A stretch of DNA of 64,000 nt from Algoriphagus boritolerans DSM 17298 = JCM 18970. Its GTDB lineage: Bacteria; Bacteroidota; Bacteroidia; Cytophagales; Cyclobacteriaceae. How positions within the stretch are numbered: position 1 is the first letter of the stretch; every line of letters starts with the position of its first letter. Below are positions 57,826-64,000 of the stretch, piece by piece. A program made the translations under genes and the position numbers. Below the pieces are notes generated by a model. That model saw nothing but the letters and a program-made list of their open reading frames with translations. It did not search any database and was not told the DNA's origin. The stretch spans positions 185,928 through 249,927 of the forward strand of contig NZ_FNVR01000004.1 of the NCBI RefSeq assembly GCF_900108085.1, written 5' to 3'.

Positions 57826-58333
57826 TCTAGTTTTAATTGTAATTTGGCTTTTGCTAGGGTGTTCAGTTGAGGAATCTAAAATTGATAAACCCCAAGAAAT
57901 CCCATCAACTTTGATGGAGATGGTCAATAGAGATTTGGATAGTCATTTGTTCTATGAGGTTTTTCCTGATAAATTTACAAAGAAAGAAACATTTGTATTA
58001 TTCATTATGCCTTCTAGTTCTTGTTTTAATTGTTTTGAAGAATTAACAGAGGAGTTGGGAAAATTTTACAAGGAGGTAGGTCTTAAAAATATTATATTCG
58101 TTAGAAATGATAATATAAAAGATAGAGAGGTTAGATTCTCTTTACAAAATGTTGTTTCAATTGAAAATATTGAAATTTTAAATATCAAGGATTTAGATTT
58201 TATTAAATCTCACGAGTTTTTTCCGAAATTAGGATTTGTGAAAAATGGTAATTTAAGTTGTGTTGAAATCTTTGAGCAAGGTGACATAGTTAAGATTTCC
58301 AACTATTTCGAATTCTTAAAAATCTTTTTATAA
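57815..58333 (+). CDS. Thioredoxin-like lipoprotein with CxxC
   Basis: 172 residues; lipoprotein signal ending LLLGCS (Cys16). After strand FVLFIMPSSS comes CFNC (70-73), placed like a thioredoxin active site at the start of a helix, and a later strand IIFVRND. It lacks the usual WCxPC and cis-Pro words that I could recognise, so it is a divergent member. It may reduce or shuffle disulfides of the nearby Cys-rich peptide. Translationally coupled to the beta-propeller gene. Confidence 0.72.
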   Translation: MKGNLVLIVIWLLLGCSVEESKIDKPQEIPSTLMEMVNRDLDSHLFYEVFPDKFTKKETFVLFIMPSSSCFNCFEELTEELGKFYKEVGLKNIIFVRNDNIKDREVRFSLQNVVSIENIEILNIKDLDFIKSHEFFPKLGFVKNGNLSCVEIFEQGDIVKISNYFEFLKIFL

Positions 58334-58862
58334 AGCTAATTAATATCATCTATTACTGTCGTCCGAGAACGAAAGAGGCATAAATAATTTTATCTTGGAA
58401 TATTACAAAATGAAAAATGGGAAGCTTTTTGAACTGTCCATCTTTTTTTTATTTTCGCTTCGATTAGGAAATAACAGTATGAAGGAAAGTGAGCGGAGTT
58501 TTTTATCTGGACATCCGATCATGGCTCAGCTTTTATTACTTTCCTATTGGGGTAGAAGGAAGTTGATTTGGAATAGGCATAAGTTTTCAACTAGTTCATT
58601 AATAGCTACAAGTTGTTAATTTGCTTATGATGCAAGACCATATAAAAATGGACCAATTCCAAATTGGCAAGGATATGACGCCTTGTTTTGCGGGCAAACT
58701 TCACCCAGCACCCAACTTTACTTCAGTAATATAGAGAAAATACTACGGCCTGATGGGAGGCAATTACTATCTTTTGAAACTTAAAATTTTAACCCGGGAA
58801 AATTGCCTTTCCCATGTGGGAAAAGAAATATTCTAGGACTAGGTTTAGAACTTATTTTCATT
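58334..58862. other. Unassigned region with possible gene remnant
   Basis: About 530 bases. A frame from 58395 to 58619 (74 codons) continues past its stop in the same frame as FAYDARPYKNGPIPNWQGYD and further to 58782. The translation looks protein-like but I do not recognise it. It could be a broken gene on the AT-rich side of the cassette. Confidence 0.35.
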
Positions 58863-59990
58863 TTAGACTAAAATATCAGCTATCGTGACCAAAGGAATGT
58901 CCTTTCTACCTAAATCCCGAAGTGGATGGTATTCTGATGTTGGATAAGTCCATCCCTCGTCAGTCAATTCCCAAAGTAAAGGCGCTAAGTTTTGAACCGC
59001 TGCTTTGCAGCCTTGTACAATGGCTCCCATCTTTCCGGTTTGTTTGGAAAGCTTAGCTTCGTTTTCGATTTCAAATGGTCCATTAAAGCCTTTTTCCCTT
59101 AGGATCGAAGTGAATGCTCGCCAGTCCATGGAATCCCCCAAACCAAAACCAGGTAAAGTCGCTTCATACTGATGTCTGTCCCAAGAATTGGTGCTGGAGT
59201 GGATTCCCAGCTTTTCTGCCCATTCCGCAGGGATTTGCTGCATGGGATACATATTTCCCCAGAAAGGATCAGGATTATTTCGTGTCGATTTGACGTGAAT
59301 GCGTCTCAGACGGCTTATGTCCGTGTTTTTAATGACTTCCACAGGATCGGTGTGCTGCCAGACGTCATGCGAAGGGTCGTAGATTTCCCCGTGATTTTTC
59401 TCGGGGACGAGTTCATACATGAGTTTTCTGGCGGCTAAGACTCCAGTTAGGTTGTTGTAAGTCCCCGTAAAACCCGAACTTCTCCAGCCTTCCATCGGGC
59501 AGTTTTCATAGAGAACCGTCACTCCGAGATCATTTGCGTAACGGATAATTGGTCCGAAAATCCGCTGATATTCCAGCAGGTTTTTCTCAAATCCACCCTC
59601 TTCATTTCCCAGTTCGTGATTGTACCCGACAAAAGTCCCGACTTTGACGTCATTTTCATCTCCACCGAGCAAGTGCGCGATACGGATCAGTTTGAGCAGA
59701 TGGTTTTGGTTTTTGACCCGATGGATCGGATCCCCGCCGATCAGGTTTTCGAAGGCACCTATTGAAAGTCGAAGTTTGGCGGTATTGAATTTTTTAATCA
59801 ATGCCTTAGCCTGATCAGGCCCGAAGTTTTCATAATCCAGATGCGTGGCGACAAAATCATCCCGCGTTCCATCTTTTCGGAAGACACAGAGATCCAGTCC
59901 CTGCACGCCGATTTTAATTGCTTTTTCGATAGTCTGATCCAAATTCAGCTGATCAAACGCCGAAGTCATGATCCAAATGGGGTTTGCCAT
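58863..59990 (-). CDS. Sugar phosphate isomerase/epimerase (TIM barrel)
   Basis: 375 residues of the xylose-isomerase-like AP-endonuclease-2 fold. Likely metal ligands: Glu in VLYENCPMEG, Asp and His in YDPSHDVWQ, His in RIHVKSTRN, Glu in FEIENEAKLS. Such enzymes interconvert keto sugars or act in inositol/sugar breakdown; the substrate is unknown. Next to a sodium/solute symporter gene (1.3 kb away), which could carry the substrate. Confidence 0.88.
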   Translation of the reverse strand: MANPIWIMTSAFDQLNLDQTIEKAIKIGVQGLDLCVFRKDGTRDDFVATHLDYENFGPDQAKALIKKFNTAKLRLSIGAFENLIGGDPIHRVKNQNHLLKLIRIAHLLGGDENDVKVGTFVGYNHELGNEEGGFEKNLLEYQRIFGPIIRYANDLGVTVLYENCPMEGWRSSGFTGTYNNLTGVLAARKLMYELVPEKNHGEIYDPSHDVWQHTDPVEVIKNTDISRLRRIHVKSTRNNPDPFWGNMYPMQQIPAEWAEKLGIHSSTNSWDRHQYEATLPGFGLGDSMDWRAFTSILREKGFNGPFEIENEAKLSKQTGKMGAIVQGCKAAVQNLAPLLWELTDEGWTYPTSEYHPLRDLGRKDIPLVTIADILV

Positions 59991-60112
59991 GGTTTTTGGG
60001 TTTGGGTTAAAAATAGGGAAATGAAATGAAGCGAAAAATGGGAATTGGATTATTGGTTAACTTTCCAAACAGGTTTTATTCCTTTGTATTTAAAAAGCTA
60101 AATATTTTGAAA

Positions 60113-60328
60113 ATGGATATTCAAAACCGGAAACTTGATCTTATCAAAAGCCTTATTTCGATAGAAGACGAGGAATCCATCGATTTTTTGGAGGCCTATT
60201 TAAAAGAAAAACCCTATCGACTTTCGAAAAGTGAGCTTTTAAATAGAGCTGATTTAGCGTCAGAAAATATTGTTTCCGGAAAATATCAGGACCAAGATGA
60301 TTTAGAAAAAGAATCTGAAAGCTGGTGA
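60113..60328 (+). CDS. Antitoxin-like protein without a visible toxin
   Basis: 71 residues from ATG 60113 (MDIQNRKLDLIK), highly charged, with the layout of small addiction-module antitoxins partnered with RelE/ParE toxins: helical N-terminus (LISIEDEESIDFLEAYL) and an acidic C-terminal end. No toxin ORF follows: the next gene is on the opposite strand 78 bases on. Either an orphan antitoxin or a remnant. Longer in-frame starts upstream look spurious. Confidence 0.6.
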   Translation: MDIQNRKLDLIKSLISIEDEESIDFLEAYLKEKPYRLSKSELLNRADLASENIVSGKYQDQDDLEKESESW

Positions 60329-60406
60329 AATGAAGGTTTATCTTTATTACTGACTTGTTTGACAAGAGATGAAATCCAGAAAAAATCAACGATCCCACTC
60401 GATAAA

Positions 60407-60712
60407 TCACTTTTCCGAATACCTTCTCCTGATCTCCACTTTTTGCTTTTGCCTTTCCCAAAGCGCTTTTGCCAAATCTGCAGCAACACAATCAGGTTCC
60501 GATTCATGCAGGATTTGCTTGAGCTTATTTTCCGCCAGATCTATTCGATAGCAGACTTGAAGTAGCCGTTCCAGATTGCGGTCCATCAATTGACTGATGG
60601 CTTTGGTAAGCACAGTCAATGCTTTTTCTTCAGAAAACGCTTCCCTGATTTCAGGAAGCTGGAAGTCTTTGGTGATCAGACTGAACGTTTCTTCAGGGAG
60701 CGTTTGGTTCAT
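60407..60712 (-). CDS. Conserved-looking hypothetical protein
   Basis: 101 residues from ATG 60712 (MNQTLPEETFSLI); in-frame ATGs at 60748 and 60802 would give longer forms. The segment LERLLQVCYRIDLAENKLKQIL followed by an alpha-helical end resembles a small Bacteroidota family of unknown function with LLYRIDVSEKKL. Its presumed promoter lies next to repeat copy B, which begins 31 bases from the longest possible start. Confidence 0.6.
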   Translation of the reverse strand: MNQTLPEETFSLITKDFQLPEIREAFSEEKALTVLTKAISQLMDRNLERLLQVCYRIDLAENKLKQILHESEPDCVAADLAKALWERQKQKVEIRRRYSEK

Positions 60713-60832
60713 GGGAATAGAATGAAAAGAGGCTGTCTCAAATTGCATCTCGATGTCAGCCTGAGCACCTGACCAACGAGAGTTGGGCAGTACGAAGACC
60801 ATTTCCAGTAAATGGGACTACATTTCGACTAT

Positions 60833-61206
60833 GCTACCGATGACAGCGTATGGTTTGTTTTTTAAATATTGAAATTTCCATAGTTTATTTTGAAATGAAC
60901 GGGTCGATTTCCAGAGGTTAACTAATTATTCGCCGATTTAATAACAGTTTTGGCAATCCTTTTTTCTTTGTGCTTTTGGCTCGACCCAAAAGAACCAAAA
61001 TCCCGATAACTATCGGGACAAGATTTGCCAAAGCTCCCACCGCACGAGGCCGAACGCTGGCTCGCTGGCAAATCCTCCCACCGCGCCCTTCCGATCAATG
61101 TTTTGTCTAAACAGCTAAACTTCAATCGTAAATCAAGAATTTTAGGCTTTGGGCTTCAAAAACCCTGTCATTTCTATTTTGTATGTTCGCAGGATATTTA
61201 AGACTC
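60833..61206 (-). repeat. ~375-bp dispersed repeat, copy B (inverted relative to copy A)
   Basis: Same element as 51747-52122 on the opposite strand, with scattered substitutions. It includes TCCCGATAACTATCGGGA and the GC-rich core. The two copies face each other across about 8.7 kb. The peptide frame in this copy is open from TTG 61125 to 60922. Confidence 0.85.
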
Positions 61207-61275
61207 AATGTGACAATCGGTACTTATGAGACAGCCAATTTCTTTTTTTGAAATTTACCACCCAAAATAAACTTC

Positions 61276-62847
61276 ATGCTGACTGTTATTTCTTTTGTTG
61301 GATTTACGCTGTTTGTGGCTTTTTTTTCTTGGTATAAGTTGAGAAAAGAGAATCTGCGCTCGAAGGATGGGTATTTTTTGGGAGGCAGAAGTCTGACAGG
61401 AGGTGTGATCGCTGGGTCGATGATTTTGACCAATATCTCTACCGAGCATTTGATCGGGATGAATGGATCAGCCTATAAAAACGGCATGATCATCATCGCT
61501 TGGGAAGTGACTTCAGCAGTTGCATTGGTGATAGCAGCCTTATACTTCTTACCGATTTATCTGAGAATGGGTTTGGCGACCATACCACAATATCTGGCCG
61601 TGCGGTATGATGATACGACCAAAACCATCGTGTCCCTGCTTCTGATGCTATCCTTTGTGTTTACCCTTTTACCGATCGTGTTGTATACCGGAGCGATAAA
61701 TCTGGAAAGTATCTTCAATGTCTCTGAGGTCCTTCAGATCAGCAAATCAGAAGGCATTTGGCTTTCGGTAATCACCATCGGAGTGATCGGGTCCATTTAT
61801 GCAATTTTGGGTGGACTGAAAGCAGTGGCTTATTCCGATACGATCAACGCCGTGGGTTTGGTAGTTGGAGGCTTGATGGTTCCTGTTTTTGCACTCTGGG
61901 AAATTGGGAGTGGTAATGTCGCCGCAGGATTGACCAAAGTCTATGAAGCAGTCCCGGAGAAGTTTAATGTGATCGGATCTTCGGATTCAGTATTGCCATT
62001 TAGCACACTTTTTACCGGTTTGATGATCAATCAGCTGTACTTCTGGGGGATGAATCAGACCATCATTCAGCGCGCACTTGGGGCCAAAAATATGGCTGAA
62101 GCCCAAAAGGGATTGTTGTTTACAGGAATTTTTAAGATTCTGATTCCACTGATCATTGTGCTGCCCGGAGTCATTGCTTTCTATTATTATGGGGAACAGT
62201 ATTTTGGAGATCAGGATGTGATTTATCCTGTTCTGGTCAAAAAAGTACTGCCCATCGGCCTGATTGGCTTTTTTGCCGCAGTGGTTTTAGGAGCAGTTCT
62301 CAGTACCTTCAACTCAGTCTTGAATTCAGCAGCGACGATTTTCAGTTTGGATATCTACAAAAAAATGATTCAGTCAAGTGCTTCGGATTCCAAACTGGTC
62401 AAAGTCGGGAAACTCACTTCTTTGATTCTTGCCGTGATTTCAATCCTTATTGCACCCATGGTAGCCAATGCCCCCGATGGACTCTACCAATTGATGCAAC
62501 AGTTGAATGGGATATTTTTCATTCCAATTGCCTCAGTTCTGATTGCAGGATTTTTCATGCCCAAAATCTCAGCAGTAGGTGCAAAGGCAGGTTTGGCCGT
62601 GGGTTTTTCATTTTATATTCTTACTACCTTTTTATTGGAAGTCGATATCCATTTTATTCATATCTGGGGAATTGAGTTTTTGCTGAATCTGGGTGTGATG
62701 TACTTGGTCAGTTTAAAATTCCCTGCAAAAGTTGTGGAGGCAATACCCCAAGGCCCGATCAATCTTCAGGAATGGAAATTTGCAAAGCCGCTTTCGATTG
62801 TGCTTTGTGTGGTGACGGTGATGATTTATTGGTTTTTGGGGAGGTAG
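61276..62847 (+). CDS. Sodium/solute symporter (SSS family)
   Basis: 523 residues with about 13-14 membrane helices. SSS signatures are GSMILTNISTEHLIGMNG near the start, GLKAVAYSDTINAVGL, and the sodium-site region VLGAVLSTFNSVLNSAATIFSLDIY. Overall similar to sugar-type members (SglT). Substrate unknown; the sugar isomerase nearby makes a sugar or polyol plausible. Confidence 0.9.
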   Translation: MLTVISFVGFTLFVAFFSWYKLRKENLRSKDGYFLGGRSLTGGVIAGSMILTNISTEHLIGMNGSAYKNGMIIIAWEVTSAVALVIAALYFLPIYLRMGLATIPQYLAVRYDDTTKTIVSLLLMLSFVFTLLPIVLYTGAINLESIFNVSEVLQISKSEGIWLSVITIGVIGSIYAILGGLKAVAYSDTINAVGLVVGGLMVPVFALWEIGSGNVAAGLTKVYEAVPEKFNVIGSSDSVLPFSTLFTGLMINQLYFWGMNQTIIQRALGAKNMAEAQKGLLFTGIFKILIPLIIVLPGVIAFYYYGEQYFGDQDVIYPVLVKKVLPIGLIGFFAAVVLGAVLSTFNSVLNSAATIFSLDIYKKMIQSSASDSKLVKVGKLTSLILAVISILIAPMVANAPDGLYQLMQQLNGIFFIPIASVLIAGFFMPKISAVGAKAGLAVGFSFYILTTFLLEVDIHFIHIWGIEFLLNLGVMYLVSLKFPAKVVEAIPQGPINLQEWKFAKPLSIVLCVVTVMIYWFLGR

Positions 62848-62882
62848 GGGAAATTCAGTGATTCCAGTCTTCCTAGTTATCG

Positions 62883-62931
62883 AAAACCATGCAATTTGAA
62901 AGTCTAACTTTCAAATTGCATGGTTTTATGG
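62883..62931 (+). terminator. Long perfect hairpin after the symporter gene
   Basis: A 20-21-bp uninterrupted stem (AAAACCATGCAATTTGAAAG with its exact complement), loop of three bases, ending in TTTTAT, 35 bases after the stop. Unusually long for a terminator. Confidence 0.75.
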
Positions 62932-63016
62932 ATGAAATTCATGAAAATTGAAAGTAAGCCCGTGGCCTTTTCTAAGGTTTGAAATTTTGGAAAAGTCAGG
63001 ATCTGAATTCCTCGAA

Positions 63017-63043
63017 ACAAAAAAAGCCCGCATTGCTGCGAGC
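63017..63043 (-). terminator. Terminator of the exported-protein gene (minus strand)
   Basis: On the minus strand GCTCGCA pairs with TGCGGGC (one G-U) and is followed by seven T, about 28 bases after the stop of the gene at 63071. Confidence 0.8.
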
Positions 63044-63070
63044 TTCATTTTGTTAATTCTTAAGGCCGGA

Positions 63071-63712
63071 TCATTCGGTATAAGAGATTCTTCGGGAAGC
63101 CTTTCTCATCAAAATATTAATTAAATCTTCGGTTGAAGAACCCATAGTTCCCGAGATTCCTTTATTGTAATTTGCTACTTGGATTCCATCTTCGGCATCA
63201 TAAATTGACATGTTTAGGACAGCTTTGTTTGTGCTGCCATACATTCCAACGAATAAACCTAATGCAACAGAAGCACCTTCAGACATGGGCTTGTTTGTTT
63301 CAAACGACCCCATTATTATGGCATCTACTTCAAGCATATCAGCTAGTTCATCAGGGGTATAATCGCCAAAATTTTCAAATGTTACACCCATTCTTTTAAG
63401 CTTGGCATTTGTCGTCAATGGGTCAAGGAAACTTACTTTTAATTTTCCACTTTTTTCTCTTTTAAGAAACCAAGAGTGCATTGCGTTTTGAATACTCAGG
63501 CCTTCATCCTCCTCCATTTTCTTCAGCTGTTCATTGCTCATAGATTTCATGTCTTTTGGTCGAAGGGTAATGGAGGTTTTAAATGGAAGGATAGCAACCT
63601 TGTTGTGTTTCGCAATATATTGGTCAATCTGAGGATGCTCGTACAAATGCGTCTGGGCGGTGGCAAATGTGCTCAGGAGAAATAAACAAATACCTAATGT
63701 GTAAATTTTCAT
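63071..63712 (-). CDS. Hypothetical exported protein
   Basis: 213 residues with a signal peptide ending TFATAQ. VAILPFKTSI, DAIIMGSFETNK and AVLNMSIYDAEDG suggest a GNA1162/CsgG-like envelope fold, but I do not recognise a firm family. A palindrome related to the one at 16.9 kb lies 79 bases upstream of the ATG. Confidence 0.7.
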   Translation of the reverse strand: MKIYTLGICLFLLSTFATAQTHLYEHPQIDQYIAKHNKVAILPFKTSITLRPKDMKSMSNEQLKKMEEDEGLSIQNAMHSWFLKREKSGKLKVSFLDPLTTNAKLKRMGVTFENFGDYTPDELADMLEVDAIIMGSFETNKPMSEGASVALGLFVGMYGSTNKAVLNMSIYDAEDGIQVANYNKGISGTMGSSTEDLINILMRKASRRISYTE

Positions 63713-63790
63713 GATCTTATTTTTTTAAAATATGTTGGAAAAAAGAATGAAAGTGAATGTAGGATTGAATTTAAGAAATTTAAAATCCTG

Positions 63791-63816
63791 AAAAATACCC
63801 AGTACCGGGTATTTTT
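63791..63816. promoter_or_regulatory. 26-bp palindrome, second copy of the ACCCAGTACTGGGT-type motif
   Basis: AAAAATACCCAGT followed by ACCGGGTATTTTT, one mismatched pair. Same core as the 36-bp palindrome at 16930-16965 and similar placement ahead of a minus-strand gene, which points to one regulator for both. Confidence 0.6.
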
Positions 63817-63946
63817 ATCAAAGAAGAAAAGTGTTGGAAATGAGATGGAAAAAGAGTTGAATTTATCACCTATAAATACATTAAATAAAAAAACCCCTTC
63901 TTTTTGGGAGGCCACTGAAAAAGTCCTTTAATGGTTAATTGTTAGT

Positions 63947-63987
63947 AAAAAAAGGTGTAAGAAAATTACTTTTCTACACCTTTTTTT
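63947..63987. terminator. Bidirectional terminator near the right edge
   Basis: GGTGTA-A-GAAAA pairs with TTTTC-TACACC (one bulged A), flanked by seven A and seven T. It must end a gene lying beyond the right edge or separate convergent units. Confidence 0.8.
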
Positions 63988-64000
63988 GTATCTTTTTGTG

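Noticed and set aside
60922..61125. 67-codon frame in repeat copy B
   Set aside because: Lies wholly inside a dispersed repeat, starts at TTG and has different ends in the two copies; noted under the repeat but not called as a gene.
63709..63915. 68-codon minus-strand frame upstream of the last gene
   Set aside because: Runs through the palindrome and an AT-rich leader; Phe-rich chance composition.

Overview
The window reads as chromosomal DNA of a Bacteroidota bacterium, most likely a Cytophagia/Cyclobacteriaceae (Algoriphagus-like) relative. This is an inference from gene families (CarboxypepD_reg/TonB-type outer membrane barrels, a receptor+DUF4249 pair, 6-bladed beta-propeller lipoprotein, YpdA, M56/BlaI pair), from -7 boxes of the TAnnTTTG type, from a lack of Shine-Dalgarno sequences, and from the gene order of the division/cell-wall cluster. 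No rRNA, tRNA, CRISPR array or intact insertion sequence was seen.

Layout. 1-10.2 kb: a SulP transporter cut by the left edge; a minus-strand group of two acyl-carrier-protein-like small proteins (both lacking the phosphopantetheine serine) followed by a HelD-type RNA polymerase recycling helicase; a DksA/TraR zinc-finger protein; cfa; a decayed prfC fragment joined to a decayed groEL fragment; gapA; and a second SulP transporter. 10.2-18.7 kb: an outer membrane barrel gene preceded by three tandem ~118-bp repeats, facing a histidine kinase/response regulator pair, with matching TTAAC direct repeats upstream of both; a decayed RhuM/Fic-type gene; a small basic protein behind a 36-bp perfect palindrome; DoxX; prmC. 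18.7-30.4 kb: rsmB-like methyltransferase, ABA4-like and seven-helix membrane proteins, guaB, a RES/Xre toxin-antitoxin pair, ypdA, an NRDE protein, an Old Yellow Enzyme, and a BlaI/M56 regulator pair with three operators laid over its promoter.

30.7-46.2 kb is the complete dcw cluster in one direction: mraZ-rsmH-ftsL-ftsI-murE-mraY-murD-ftsW-murG-murC-ftsQ-ftsA-ftsZ, mostly overlapping or a few bases apart. It makes the UDP-muramyl peptide (meso-DAP type by the MurE DNPR motif) and lipid II and builds the Z ring and septal synthase. murG has no ATG/GTG/TTG ahead of its glycine-rich loop. 46.2-51.7 kb: flavin reductase, purine nucleoside phosphorylase, and a TonB-dependent receptor with a DUF4249 lipoprotein.

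51.7-61.2 kb is an accessory-looking segment flanked by two inverted copies of a ~375-bp repeat: two tandem M20 amidohydrolases, an SDR, an AT-rich cassette (small secreted Cys-rich peptide, beta-propeller lipoprotein, thioredoxin-like lipoprotein), a sugar-phosphate isomerase/epimerase, and an orphan antitoxin-like gene. The window ends with a sodium/solute symporter and an exported protein that has a near-copy of the 16.9-kb palindrome upstream.

The most interesting items are the tandem leader/microprotein repeats with the shared TTAAC boxes, the Cys-rich peptide cassette, the degenerate ACP pair beside helD, the paired palindromes, and the murG start.
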